Counted from the first letter of the stretch, positions 8,985-17,354 are shown. The stretch is 64,000 nucleotides of DNA from JAABQG01 sp963726365 (GCA_963726365.1 CAVSCI010000021.1:274443-338442); one strand, 5' to 3'. Notes: generated from the letters alone by a model not told the origin. Program-made: numbers and translations.

Positions 8985-10478
8985 CTACTTGTCGCCGAGG
9001 CGGATGGCCTTGCTGACCAGCTGATGCACACCGCCGACCATGCTCATGTTGAAGCCGTAATACGGCAGCACTTTCGTGAACTGGGCCTTGCAGATGGCGC
9101 AAATGGTGGCCATGAAGTTGACGCCATGGTCGTCCACCACGTTCTTCAAGGCTTCCATCCGTGGCAAGGCGCCCTTGACCCGCAGCTCCATCAGGTCGTC
9201 GGTCAGCAGGCCGCCCCCACCGCCACAGCAAAAGGTGCCTTCATGGATAGTCTGCGGCGCCATGTCATGGAAATGGTTGGCGACCGAGGTGATGATCCTG
9301 CGGGGAATCACGAACTGCCCACCGGGCATGTTGCCCATTCGCGAGGCACGTGCCACGTTGCAGGAATCATGGAATGTGATGATCCGGTCGTCGTTGGCGT
9401 CTTTGTCGAAGCTGAGGGCGCCACGCTGGATCAGGTCATCGGTCACTTCGCAGATGTGCTGCGGTACCGGGTAGCGTGGATCGAGGTAGTCAAACGGGCC
9501 GATCAGTGTGTTCCAGAAGCTGTAGGCCACACGCCAGGCATGGCCGCATTCGCCGACGACGATACGTTTGACGCCCAGTTCCAACGCCGCTTCGCGCACC
9601 CGCATCGAGATATTGCGCATCTGCTCATAGTTGCCAATGAACATACCAAAATTGCCCGCCTCCGACGCATGCGAACTCAGCGTCCAGCTGATACCGGCGG
9701 CGTGGAACACTTTGGCGTAGCCGATCAGGCTTTCGACGTGGGGCTCGGAGAAAAAGTCCGCCGACGGTGTAATAAGCAGAACCTCGGCTCCCTTGACGTT
9801 GAGCGGGAACTTGATGTCCAGGCCGGTGTCGTCCTTGGTGTCTTCTTCAAGGCCTTCGAGTGTGTTCTCCAGCGCCGGACCGGGTATGCCCAGGTTGTTG
9901 CCGATACGGTGCACCTTGCCGATGATTTCGTTCGAGTACTTCTGACCCATTCCGACGGAGGCCATGATCTCGCGCGCGGCCATGGTGACCTCGGCGGTGT
10001 CAATGCCGTAGGGGCAGAAGACCGAGCACCGGCGGCATTCGGAGCACTGGTTGAAATAGCTGTACCACTCGTCCAGTACCTCGCGCGTCAGGTCAACCGC
10101 GCCCACCAGTCTGGGGAAATGCTTGCCGGCAAAGGTGAAGTAACGGCGGTAGACCTTGCGCATCAGATCCTGGCGTGCCACCGGCATGTTCTTCGGGTCG
10201 CCGGTGCCCAGGAAGTAGTGGCATTTGTCGGAGCAGGCGCCGCAGTGCACGCAAGCGTCCATGTAGACCTGGAGCGAGCGGTATTTGCCCAGCAGTTCAC
10301 CCATCTTGGCAATGGCCTTGTCCTGCCAGTCATCCACCAGCTCGCCGGGAAAGCCGAGCGCCGTCTGAATCGGCGCACTCGCCACAAAGGGCTTGAGGTG
10401 CGACATGGCGCCGACCTGCACCAGGGGGATGACCGGATAGCTCTTGAGCTTGGGGGTATCAAACGCGGCTGTGGCCAT
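8985..10478 (-). CDS. dsrK: DsrK, HdrD-like iron-sulfur subunit
   Basis: A 497-residue cytoplasmic subunit of DsrMKJOP, homologous to heterodisulfide reductase HdrD. It has two [4Fe-4S] motifs near residues 133-155 and 180-200 (CVHCGACSDKCHYF, CSECRRCSVFCPYG). Its C-terminal CCG-type motif (EGTFCCGGGGG) is where a special cluster is thought to act on the DsrC disulfide or trisulfide. It is therefore the likely docking partner of the DsrC encoded 1 kb upstream. The gap to dsrM is 15 bp and to dsrL 42 bp. Confidence 0.94.
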   Translation of the reverse strand: MATAAFDTPKLKSYPVIPLVQVGAMSHLKPFVASAPIQTALGFPGELVDDWQDKAIAKMGELLGKYRSLQVYMDACVHCGACSDKCHYFLGTGDPKNMPVARQDLMRKVYRRYFTFAGKHFPRLVGAVDLTREVLDEWYSYFNQCSECRRCSVFCPYGIDTAEVTMAAREIMASVGMGQKYSNEIIGKVHRIGNNLGIPGPALENTLEGLEEDTKDDTGLDIKFPLNVKGAEVLLITPSADFFSEPHVESLIGYAKVFHAAGISWTLSSHASEAGNFGMFIGNYEQMRNISMRVREAALELGVKRIVVGECGHAWRVAYSFWNTLIGPFDYLDPRYPVPQHICEVTDDLIQRGALSFDKDANDDRIITFHDSCNVARASRMGNMPGGQFVIPRRIITSVANHFHDMAPQTIHEGTFCCGGGGGLLTDDLMELRVKGALPRMEALKNVVDDHGVNFMATICAICKAQFTKVLPYYGFNMSMVGGVHQLVSKAIRLGDK

Positions 10479-10493
10479 GATAGGTGCGGTTGC

Positions 10494-11228
10494 TCAGGAA
10501 CGCTTGTCCAGCGCGGCGGCCCAGGCCGAGACATGACGAACCTCGCGGGCGTTGTCAGCCTGGTTGCGGGTCGGGCTGAAAAACAGACCTGGTGCGTGGA
10601 GCAATTTGCTGATGGGGAAGACGATCATCAACCCGGCAACGAGTGCCAGATGAACCAGCAGGACCGGATCGGCGGGCACCGGCTGCCAGTCAAAGCGCAT
10701 CAGGCCGAGCACGAAAACCTTCACGGCCACGATGTCGGTGTGTGCCACGAAACGCATCGCCATGCCGGTCAGCCCGATCGCAATCAGCAGCGCCAACATC
10801 AGGTGATCCGACGGTGTGGAGATGTAGCGCACGCGGTCAACCAGCCAGCGTCTTGCCCACAAACCTCCGAGGGCCGCAACCAGCGCAAAACCGGCATAGG
10901 TGCCGAACGGCTGGATCAGCACGACGGGCAGCCAGACAGGCTCTTGGAAATACCTCAGGTGGCGCAAAACCACCAGCAATAGTGCGAAATGGAACGTCCA
11001 GCCAAAGACCCAGGTCCATTTGCTGGACTTGAAGAGACTCTCAAAAAAAATCACCTCCCGGGCCATGCGCAAACCCACACCGCCGGTCGTTACTGGCGCC
11101 GGGGTCGTGGCAATCTTCAGCGGCGCCGGGGCCTTGGCATAGCTACGGATCTTCAGCACCAAGCCGATGGCGAACACGCCAGTGGCAAAGTAGAACAACA
11201 CCGTATAGAAGATCGTCAGCAGCGTCAT
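10494..11228 (-). CDS. dsrM: DsrM, NarI-like cytochrome b membrane subunit
   Basis: A 244-residue membrane protein with about five to six helices, related to the diheme cytochrome b NarI. Histidines inside the helices (for example in WTFHFALLLVVLRHLR) are plausible haem ligands. DsrM pairs with DsrK and exchanges electrons with the quinone pool. It lies between dsrC and dsrK in the canonical order. The 50 bp between dsrC and dsrM contain no obvious terminator. Confidence 0.91.
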   Translation of the reverse strand: MTLLTIFYTVLFYFATGVFAIGLVLKIRSYAKAPAPLKIATTPAPVTTGGVGLRMAREVIFFESLFKSSKWTWVFGWTFHFALLLVVLRHLRYFQEPVWLPVVLIQPFGTYAGFALVAALGGLWARRWLVDRVRYISTPSDHLMLALLIAIGLTGMAMRFVAHTDIVAVKVFVLGLMRFDWQPVPADPVLLVHLALVAGLMIVFPISKLLHAPGLFFSPTRNQADNAREVRHVSAWAAALDKRS

Positions 11229-11278
11229 GGACAGGGCCGGCAGTCTAGGAGCGCATCACGAACCGCGGGGCGTCGGAC

Positions 11279-11611
11279 TCAGATACAGCCGGTCGGCTTC
11301 GGCAGACCGGCGATCTTGCAGGCCTGTTTGGCCGGGCCGTAGGGGAACAGGTCGTAGAGGTATTTGCTGTTGCCTTTTTCCTCGCCGAACTGCTTGCCAA
11401 TGGCCTTCGTCAGCACCCGTACGGCGGGTGCGATCTGGTACTCGTTGTAGTATTCACGCAGGAAGTTGATGACTTCCCAGTGGTTGTCGGTAAGCGGCAC
11501 CTTTTCTTCTTCGGCCAAGTGTTCGGCTGCTTCTTTGGTCCAATCGGCCAAGTTGAGAAGGTAGCCCTCTTCGTCCGTTTCGTAGTTCTTGCCGTTGATT
11601 TCGAAGCTCAT
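11279..11611 (-). CDS. dsrC: DsrC, sulfur carrier with both redox cysteines
   Basis: A 110-residue canonical DsrC. Its C-terminal arm AKQACKIAGLPKPTGCI keeps both conserved cysteines (C98 and C109), which carry substrate sulfur as a persulfide or trisulfide for DsrAB and are regenerated by DsrMK. The body has the family signatures GYLLNLADW and TDNHWEVINFLREYY. A GGAGAAAAAT leader places a ribosome site ahead of the ATG. It is the only one of the window's three DsrC-family sequences that still has the catalytic cysteines, so it must be the working carrier. Confidence 0.96.
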   Translation of the reverse strand: MSFEINGKNYETDEEGYLLNLADWTKEAAEHLAEEEKVPLTDNHWEVINFLREYYNEYQIAPAVRVLTKAIGKQFGEEKGNSKYLYDLFPYGPAKQACKIAGLPKPTGCI

Positions 11612-11653
11612 ATTTTTCTCCAGATAAAAAAGTTGTAGCGGACAGTGGCGGTT

Positions 11654-11953
11654 TCACAACCACGAATGTGAGGTGCTGTATTCCACGGTCAGATCGACAA
11701 AACCAGCATAGTCGACCAGCGTCACGCCGTCGATCAGCTTGCCGGTCACTCCGCGGGCGTCCATGTCGGGCTGCAGCGCATAGACCTTGAGGCTGGCGCA
11801 GGCTTGGCGAACACGGGCTTCAGCAGCGCTGCCAACGGTGGCGGCATAGATGCCATCCTCGATGAGAAGCAATGCATGGCCGGGTTGCGCCATGCGCAGG
11901 CACGAGTCCAGGGTCGTGGTCTGGAAGGGTGATTTATTGACAATGTGCAACAT
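11654..11953 (-). CDS. dsrH: DsrH, sulfurtransferase subunit (TusB-like)
   Basis: A 99-residue DsrH/TusB protein, third subunit of the DsrEFH hexamer that passes sulfane sulfur to DsrC. Cysteine 18 in LDSCLRMAQPG is in the place of the conserved DsrH cysteine. The short family pattern MLHIVNKSPF at the N-terminus is typical. It is 15 bp downstream of dsrF and 42 bp upstream of dsrC. Confidence 0.92.
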   Translation of the reverse strand: MLHIVNKSPFQTTTLDSCLRMAQPGHALLLIEDGIYAATVGSAAEARVRQACASLKVYALQPDMDARGVTGKLIDGVTLVDYAGFVDLTVEYSTSHSWL

Positions 11954-11968
11954 GGAAATTCATTTTCT

Positions 11969-12364
11969 TCAAAAGCTCAGGATCACATCCTGTTGCGCCA
12001 TGAGTTGCCCCATTTGCTGGGCATCCAGGACTTCCACGGGAACCAGCAGATCTTTCTCGGTCAGGCCACGCTGCTCCAGCGAAGCCTGGTCCACATACAG
12101 CTTTTCAACGTCGTAGCCGTCCAGCGCGCGGTAGCTTGGCGAGAAGTTCTTGATGCCGATGCCTTTGGTCTGCTGTCCCTTGACCAACTCATAGACTCCG
12201 TCATCGATGAAGACCAGGCTCACGTCCTGATCGAAGGTGGCGGTGATCAGCACGACCTCCAGGCTCTCGAGCGCATATATCGTTCCGTAGGGTGCCTTGC
12301 GGTTCACAAACATGAATTTCTTCACGGTCGGGCCGCCGGGCGTGATAGCTTGCTGTTCACTCAT
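11969..12364 (-). CDS. dsrF: DsrF, sulfurtransferase subunit (TusC-like)
   Basis: A 131-residue DsrF/TusC family protein (KKFMFVNRKAPYGTIYALE). It is a structural member of the DsrEFH hexamer. This copy contains no cysteine at all, so sulfur transfer in the complex must rest on DsrE C78 and DsrH C18. The N-terminal 14 residues before the family domain are an extension. It sits between dsrE and dsrH with 15-25 bp gaps. Confidence 0.92.
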   Translation of the reverse strand: MSEQQAITPGGPTVKKFMFVNRKAPYGTIYALESLEVVLITATFDQDVSLVFIDDGVYELVKGQQTKGIGIKNFSPSYRALDGYDVEKLYVDQASLEQRGLTEKDLLVPVEVLDAQQMGQLMAQQDVILSF

Positions 12365-12388
12365 TTGGGGTGTCTTCCCTGACTTCTG

Positions 12389-12748
12389 TTAATCGCCAAA
12401 CGTGACAAGGCGATCTGTCTTGATGCCACTGTCCACCAACTGGCCCAGACCGGAGATTCGAAACCCCGGCGCCAGAACCTCCTCCTTGATGCCGCGGCGC
12501 AGGGCGGCCGCCACACAAACCACGAGGTCCACCTTGTGTTCGGCGGCGAGGGCTGACCAGCGGTTGACCACATGGCGATCGTCCTGTGGCGGTTCGGTGA
12601 GCCGGGTCGCGTTGTTGACGCCGTCGTGGTAGAAAAAAACGCGTTGAATTTCATGGCCCTTGGCCAGTGCAGCGACCACAAACTGGTACGCGCTGTCTGA
12701 TGCCTGATGCGTGTAAGGACCTTCGCTCACAAGTAAACCGAATTTCAT
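12389..12748 (-). CDS. dsrE: DsrE, sulfur-accepting subunit (TusD-like)
   Basis: A 119-residue DsrE. Starting at MKFGLL, its single key cysteine is C78 in DLVVCVAAALRRG, the same number as the sulfur-binding cysteine of Allochromatium vinosum DsrE. That agreement supports this ATG over the upstream TTG at 12775, which would overlap dsrB. The segment FFYHDGVNNATRL is family-typical. It probably receives sulfur from TusA or DsrE2 (encoded at 23.1-23.8 kb) and passes it to DsrC. No strong ribosome site is seen, so translation may be coupled to dsrB. Confidence 0.93.
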   Translation of the reverse strand: MKFGLLVSEGPYTHQASDSAYQFVVAALAKGHEIQRVFFYHDGVNNATRLTEPPQDDRHVVNRWSALAAEHKVDLVVCVAAALRRGIKEEVLAPGFRISGLGQLVDSGIKTDRLVTFGD

Positions 12749-12771
12749 GGTGCAGTCAATTCTGGTATCAA

Positions 12772-13842
12772 TCAAAACCGGATGTGCGTCGAGGCGTTCA
12801 GGCTGGAGCGTGAACCGCGCCAGTCGTCAATCAGGTACTTGGTGAAGGGCAGGTCGCACTTCTCGAAGAACTGTGGCCAGCCGATTCGCTCGATCCAGTC
12901 AGACACCCGCTCCCACGAACGTGCGTCCTCTTTGTAGGTGTAAAGGATCTTCTTGACCATGGCAGACACTTCCGGCCAGCGCGGCGGGTTGTTGGGCAGG
13001 CCCGAGGCGACCATCTTCATGAACGTGGGCTTGCCGCGTGCATTGGAGTTCTTTCCGCCGACCCAGATCGCCAGTTTGCTGTGCTCTGGATCGTTGATCT
13101 GCATCGGAGGGCACGGTGGGTAGCAGGCGCCACAGCACATGCACTTGGTCTCGTCAATTTCCAGCGAAGGCTTGCCATTGACCATGGCCGGGCGGATGGC
13201 GGCCACAGGGCAGCGCGCCACCACTGTGGGGCGCTCGCACATGTTGGCCACAAGATCGTGGTTGATCTTGGGCGGCTTGGTGTGTTGGATGACGATGGCG
13301 ATGTCAGCCTGGCCGCCGCAGTTGATCTCGCAGCAGGAGGTTGACAGGTGCACCCGGTTGGGCATTTCTTCCTTGATGAACTCGGCGTGCAGGTCGTCCA
13401 TCAGGGCTTTTACGGCGCCTGATGCGTCGGTGCCCGGAATATCGCAATGCAGCCAACCCTGGGTGTGCGCGATGGAGGACACCGAGTTGCCGGTTCCGCC
13501 CACGGGAAAACCGTTGCTTGTGAGTGCCTCGATAAGCGGCGCCACCCGACCCGCATCCGACACCATGTATTCGATGTTGCTGCGAATTGTGAAGCGTACA
13601 TGGCCGTCGGCATAGGTGTCAGCGATGTCGCACAACTTGCGGATGGTGTACAGGTCCATCTGCCGCTGCGTGCCGGCACGAACTGTCCAGATTTCGTCAC
13701 CGGTGTGCGAAACGTGATGCAGAACGCCTGGTCTGGGCCGGTCGTGGTATTTCCAGTTGCCATAGTTCTTCAGCATCAGCGGATGCAGGTACTGCTTGTT
13801 GTCTGGTACGCCGCTTTCAATGGGGGTGCGCATGGTTGCCAT
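12772..13842 (-). CDS. dsrB: DsrB, reverse dissimilatory sulfite reductase beta subunit
   Basis: A 356-residue beta subunit of DsrAB. The siroheme/[4Fe-4S] region has LSTSCCEINCGGQAD near 180 and CERPTVVARCPVAAIRP near 215. A ferredoxin insertion with CMCCGACYPPCPPM lies near 245. In sulfur oxidisers the enzyme runs towards sulfite, releasing electrons from DsrC-bound sulfur. It is separated from dsrA by 39 bp and is followed directly by dsrE. An AGGAAGACAAAC leader supports the start. Confidence 0.96.
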   Translation of the reverse strand: MATMRTPIESGVPDNKQYLHPLMLKNYGNWKYHDRPRPGVLHHVSHTGDEIWTVRAGTQRQMDLYTIRKLCDIADTYADGHVRFTIRSNIEYMVSDAGRVAPLIEALTSNGFPVGGTGNSVSSIAHTQGWLHCDIPGTDASGAVKALMDDLHAEFIKEEMPNRVHLSTSCCEINCGGQADIAIVIQHTKPPKINHDLVANMCERPTVVARCPVAAIRPAMVNGKPSLEIDETKCMCCGACYPPCPPMQINDPEHSKLAIWVGGKNSNARGKPTFMKMVASGLPNNPPRWPEVSAMVKKILYTYKEDARSWERVSDWIERIGWPQFFEKCDLPFTKYLIDDWRGSRSSLNASTHIRF

Positions 13843-13881
13843 GTTTGTCTTCCTGTTTTCGTCGGAAACTTTGAACGAAAT

Positions 13882-15162
13882 TTAAGCCGCTGCTTTGCGG
13901 GCGTTGATTTTGGCTACTTCGTCGTCCCAGCCGTCAGTACGAACGTAGGGGTTCGTTCGCGGTGTGGAAACCATATTGGGATCAATTTCCAGACCGATGC
14001 CTTCGAGGAAGTTGATCAGGCCAATCCGCTCAATCATTTCGCCGGTCCGCTCATGCTCCAGTGCGTTCTCCGCAAAGAAGTCAATGGATTTCTGGGCAAG
14101 ATCGACCAGCGCCTCGTAGTCTTCATCGGTCTTCATGGGCATGAACGGCGTCACCACCGTGCCCATCAGGTCGCCAATCTTGAGGGTGCGCTTGCCACCC
14201 ATCAGTACCGTCACGCCCTTGTCTGTGCCACTCGCCAGGGCACCGGTCATCACGTTGATGCAGTGCATGCATCGGACACAGTCGGCATTGTTAATCTCCA
14301 GCGACTGGGTGTCGTTGAGTGCCACGCTGCTGATCTTCGGTCCAGTGGAGACGTCCTTGGTCTCCTTGAGCATGATGGCCTTGGTCGGGCAGCGGCTCAC
14401 CACGTCGTTCACCAGTTCGGTCATGCCATGCTTGACAAACCACTTGCGCGCCAGTTTTTCGTCGGTGCGGATGTTGTCTCGCCAGGTTCCGATCACGGCC
14501 ATGTCTGCGCGCTGGATCGAGTTCATACAGTCGTTCGGGCAGCCCGAGAACTTGAACTTGAACTTGTAGGGCAGTGCCGGACGGTGCATGTCGTCCAGGA
14601 ATGTATTGACGACCTGGCGGTGCGCCCGGGCTTCGTCGAAGCACGATTGCTCGCAACGCGCCGCGCCGACGCAGGACATGGAGGTGCGTACGGCCGGACC
14701 AGCGCCACCCAGGTCAAAGCCCAGTTCGTTGAGTTCGTCAAACGCACCCTGTACATTGGCTGTGCTGGCACCCTGAAACATGATGTCGCCGGATTGGCCG
14801 TGGAAGGCAATCAGCCCGGAGCCATGCTTTTCCCAGATGTCACACATCTTGCGCAGAACGTCGGTGTTGTAGTGCATGCCGGCAGGGGGCTGCACCCGAA
14901 GGGTGTGGAATTCCTTTGAGGCCGGAAACATCTCGGCCACTTCGGAGAAACGCGGGATCACCCCGCCACCGTAGCCGAAGACCCCGACCGTGCCACCCTT
15001 CCAGTAGCCCTTGCGGGTCTTGTAGGAGTGCTCGAGCTGACCCATCAGGTCGGTCATGTAGTCGTTGTCCTTGGCCAGCCGCTTCAGGCCAGTGACAAAA
15101 CTGGGCCACGGACCGCTCTCCAACTGGTCAAGCATCGGGGTATCGTGCTGTTTCTTGCTCAT
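13882..15162 (-). CDS. dsrA: DsrA, reverse dissimilatory sulfite reductase alpha subunit
   Basis: A 426-residue alpha subunit of reverse-type DsrAB, first gene of the dsr unit. Siroheme/Fe-S cysteines are seen in CVGAARCEQSCFDEAR and FKFSGCPNDC, and the ferredoxin domain has CVRCMHCINVMTGAL. The start was placed at MSKKQHDTP, not at the 54-codon-longer open frame, because ACAGGAGACACTTC provides a good ribosome site there. The linked dsrL, dsrEFH and absence of dsrD point to the oxidative branch of the family. Confidence 0.96.
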   Translation of the reverse strand: MSKKQHDTPMLDQLESGPWPSFVTGLKRLAKDNDYMTDLMGQLEHSYKTRKGYWKGGTVGVFGYGGGVIPRFSEVAEMFPASKEFHTLRVQPPAGMHYNTDVLRKMCDIWEKHGSGLIAFHGQSGDIMFQGASTANVQGAFDELNELGFDLGGAGPAVRTSMSCVGAARCEQSCFDEARAHRQVVNTFLDDMHRPALPYKFKFKFSGCPNDCMNSIQRADMAVIGTWRDNIRTDEKLARKWFVKHGMTELVNDVVSRCPTKAIMLKETKDVSTGPKISSVALNDTQSLEINNADCVRCMHCINVMTGALASGTDKGVTVLMGGKRTLKIGDLMGTVVTPFMPMKTDEDYEALVDLAQKSIDFFAENALEHERTGEMIERIGLINFLEGIGLEIDPNMVSTPRTNPYVRTDGWDDEVAKINARKAAA

Positions 15163-15473
15163 GAAGTGTCTCCTGTCAGAAGGCAACCCGGGGCGGGTCG
15201 ATCGGTGAATGGGCTTGCTGACGCCCGCTTCTTCCGGCAGGTGTACTGTCAACACTGGAGCGGATATTACGGTTGGGCCGGTGTGCTGCGCTATCACCCT
15301 CGTTGAGTATCGAGTGCTACCCATTGGGGCTATATCACCCCACCCGACCCGGTTATAGACGGCGTGCCCCGCGATTGCGCTAAATAGCGACTTGAAAGGC
15401 CGCGCTTGTCAGGCAGGCCGGGTTTTGCGACCCTGACGCTGACGGATGTGTGGCAATGAAGCAGGCAGACTGA
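15163..15473. promoter_or_regulatory. Divergent control region between dsrA and the 15474 operon
   Basis: This 311 bp region without a gene separates the two divergent units and must hold both promoters. It contains the octamer TATCACCC twice in the same orientation (15292-15299 and 15333-15340, 41 bp apart) and a CTACCCA/GGGCTA element at 15317-15332. I could not assign confident -35/-10 boxes. Confidence 0.6.
15317..15340 (+). promoter_or_regulatory. Composite motif CTACCCA-N3-GGCTA plus ATCACCC (copy 1, dsr side)
   Basis: The bases at 15317-15332 read CTACCCATTGGGGCTA, followed one base later by ATCACCC. Nearly the same pair of elements occurs upstream of tusA at 23981-24009 on the other strand. 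In both places it points to the gene unit starting 110-135 bp away. It is probably a binding site for a shared regulator. The regulator is unknown. Confidence 0.45.
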
Positions 15474-15713
15474 ATGACGACCATTACACCGATCGAAAAG
15501 ATGACCAGCCCCTTGGGACGCCAGGTCATCGAATTGCAGCAACTCGACCATGCCGGCGGCGGCATGAGCCTGTTGCGTACGCGCATTCGGGAGGGCAGTC
15601 GCTTCACGGTGTTCGAGATTGACCCTCAGACCGCTCTGCAATGGGGCGAGGCCCTGGTGCGTTGGGCCCGAGCCCAGCCCACGACGGCAGTTCAAGCGGG
15701 GGATCCTGCATGA
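15474..15713 (+). CDS. Conserved-looking small protein, first gene of the operon divergent from dsrA
   Basis: A 79-residue soluble protein that I do not recognise. It is rich in charged residues, with no cysteine, no signal peptide and no membrane segment. The core GRQVIELQQLDHAGGGMSLL followed by a short beta-rich stretch (RFTVFEIDP) looks like a compact fold, and the end forms a helix (ALQWGEALVRWA). The stop overlaps the next start (ATGA), so it is coupled to the Cas6-like gene. It is the promoter-proximal gene of a nine-gene plus-strand unit. Confidence 0.7.
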   Translation: MTTITPIEKMTSPLGRQVIELQQLDHAGGGMSLLRTRIREGSRFTVFEIDPQTALQWGEALVRWARAQPTTAVQAGDPA

Positions 15714-16330
15714 AGGCGCGGATGGCTGTCGACGATTTGGCCACCGACGCAGTGTTCCCCCTGGAAGGACAGGCCTTGCCGCGCGAGCATGCGCAGGCCT
15801 TGCAGCAGGCCTTGTGCGCGATCTTGCCTTGGCTGGATTCAGACCCCGTGGCTGGCATCCATCCCGTCAAGCTGGTGCCGGGCAGCGCTGTGCCGGCCTT
15901 GCTATCAAGGCGGGCGCGTCTGTTGCTTCGCGTCGCGGCGCAGCGGATGGATGAACTGGTGGCGCTTGCCGGACTTGAACTCAAAGTAGCGGGGCACACC
16001 CTGCGCCTGGGGGTGCCGCACCGGCACGACCTGCAGCCCCACAGCACTCTGTACGCCTACAGGGTGGCTGCGGACAGTGCCGATGAGGTCACGTTCATGG
16101 CCGCTGTGGCTGCCGAACTGGCACAAATGGCCATTGGGGGTGAGCGCGTCTGCGGCAAACACCAGGCCATGGTAGTCGATGGACGCTCGCTGGACACTTT
16201 CAGCCTGATGCTGCATGCATTGCCTCCGGAGCAGTCCCTGCGCTTGCAGGAGCGCGGTTTGCGATCCCACCGTCTGATGGGATGCGGGATATTCGTGCCT
16301 CACAAGTCGGCTGCGGCGGTGGGCGCATAG
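15710..16330 (+). CDS. Cas6/Cmx6-like (type I-MYXAN) RNA endoribonuclease-family protein, orphan
   Basis: A 206-residue protein whose layout resembles the Cas6/Cmx6 family. There is an N-terminal FPLEGQALPREHAQALQQAL, then IHPVKL near 50, LRLGVP near 98-103, and a C-terminal motif at 171-197 (PPEQSLRLQERGL, then RLMGCGIFVP). That last motif is the glycine-rich signature I associate with this family. Cas6 proteins cut CRISPR precursor RNA. No CRISPR array or other cas gene is visible here, and the gene is embedded among sulfur-relay genes. It may process another RNA or be a non-catalytic RNA binder. The family call is from memory of motifs and needs a profile search. Confidence 0.6.
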   Translation: MKARMAVDDLATDAVFPLEGQALPREHAQALQQALCAILPWLDSDPVAGIHPVKLVPGSAVPALLSRRARLLLRVAAQRMDELVALAGLELKVAGHTLRLGVPHRHDLQPHSTLYAYRVAADSADEVTFMAAVAAELAQMAIGGERVCGKHQAMVVDGRSLDTFSLMLHALPPEQSLRLQERGLRSHRLMGCGIFVPHKSAAAVGA

Positions 16331-16361
16331 TTTTTTTGACAACGGAAATGGAGAACGGGCG

Positions 16362-16691
16362 ATGATGTACAACATTAATGGCGTGGATCTTGAAGCTGAT
16401 GAGCAGGGTTACCTGTTGGAGCCAGTTTTCGATGATGAGGCGGTGCGCGTCATCGCTGCAGCTGAGCAGATCACGCTGACCGATGCGCACTGGGAGGTCA
16501 TCAACTACCTGCGCGATCAGTACCGTGAACACGGTCACACTCCGAATTTTCGCGCCATGCTCAAGGGCATGGCAGAGATCCGCCCTGAAGTGGACAGCAA
16601 GTACCTTTACGACCTGTTTCCAATCGGTCCTGCCAAGCAGGGTCCAAAGGTGGCCGCGCTGCCTCAGCCACTTGGCAAGGGCGGATATTAA
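16362..16691 (+). CDS. DsrC/TusE-family protein lacking both redox cysteines
   Basis: A 109-residue DsrC-family protein (GYLLEPVFDDEA, TDAHWEVINYLRDQY, YLYDLFPIGPAKQ). Where DsrC has its two arm cysteines this protein has proline and lysine (KQGPKVAALPQPLGKGGY), and it has no cysteine anywhere. It cannot carry sulfur as DsrC does. Cysteine-less DsrC homologues have been proposed to be regulatory (RspA type). It could compete with DsrC for DsrEFH, DsrK or DsrAB. It lies 31 bp after the Cas6-like gene behind GGAGAACGGGCG. Confidence 0.9.
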   Translation: MMYNINGVDLEADEQGYLLEPVFDDEAVRVIAAAEQITLTDAHWEVINYLRDQYREHGHTPNFRAMLKGMAEIRPEVDSKYLYDLFPIGPAKQGPKVAALPQPLGKGGY

Positions 16692-16726
16692 ATGCCTTGC
16701 ACGCAGCGGCAAGGCGCTGGCCTGAC

Positions 16727-17344
16727 ATGGCCAAGTTGAGAATCAAGAGCGACTGGTTCCAGACTGGAACCGCCAAGACCCCTGCGCAGATGGCGAGCGC
16801 GATGGCCTTTATTGCCTGGAGGGTGGCGCAGAACACGCTGAAGCAGATGCGTACCGCGCGTTTCGACATCGAGGTGGGGCCCCAGTATTTCGCTTTCACG
16901 CGCGAGGTGCTGGTGTTCCTGACGCAGGTGCTCGACCGCATGGCCTACGAGCGCATGGAGCCTGAAGGCCGCGCCGAGTTCATCACGGCGCTGGTACGCC
17001 GGGTGGCCGAGGTGCTGCAGGAAAATGAAGACAGCCTTCTGGGTGTGCCGCCCGAGGGTGCGCCCAGTCACTATGACGAGTTCATCGATCTTTTCAACGA
17101 GCTGGCCGAGCATTACGCGGATTTCGGATTCGGGCCGGATGGGCCGGATTTTGCCTTCATGCGCTACCTGGGGCACCGCATTGAAGCGCTCATGCCGGCA
17201 AAGGACCGTCGCTGGGTGGTCGATCAGATGATGGCCACCGAAGTGCCCGAAGCGGTGGACATCCTTCGGCGCGCCATGCAGGGCGTACTGTCCACCGAGC
17301 CGCGCGCGCCGCGCCGCGCCCGTGCGGGGATCTCTGGCGACTGA
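16727..17344 (+). CDS. Unrecognised helical protein of the dsr-divergent operon
   Basis: A 205-residue soluble, mostly helical protein of no family I know. It lacks cysteine, signal and membrane segments. Distinctive stretches are DWFQTGTAKTPAQMASAMAF, FTREVLVFLTQVLDRMAYER and HYADFGFGPDGPDFAFMRYLG. The end is basic (APRRARA). It lies 35 bp after the DsrC-like gene and 10 bp before the oxygenase gene, so it is cotranscribed. It is too short and helical to be an enzyme of the neighbouring types. Confidence 0.75.
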   Translation: MAKLRIKSDWFQTGTAKTPAQMASAMAFIAWRVAQNTLKQMRTARFDIEVGPQYFAFTREVLVFLTQVLDRMAYERMEPEGRAEFITALVRRVAEVLQENEDSLLGVPPEGAPSHYDEFIDLFNELAEHYADFGFGPDGPDFAFMRYLGHRIEALMPAKDRRWVVDQMMATEVPEAVDILRRAMQGVLSTEPRAPRRARAGISGD

Positions 17345-17354
17345 TCTGGTCATC

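Noticed and set aside
8961..10982. Long plus-strand open frame opposite dsrK and dsrM
   Set aside because: It is a shadow frame caused by high GC content. The protein is histidine- and glutamine-rich with no family likeness, while the minus strand codes for conserved Dsr subunits.
13882..15324. Longer DsrA starting at 15324
   Set aside because: The extra 54 residues are not like DsrA, and the ATG at 15162 has a clear AGGAG ribosome site.
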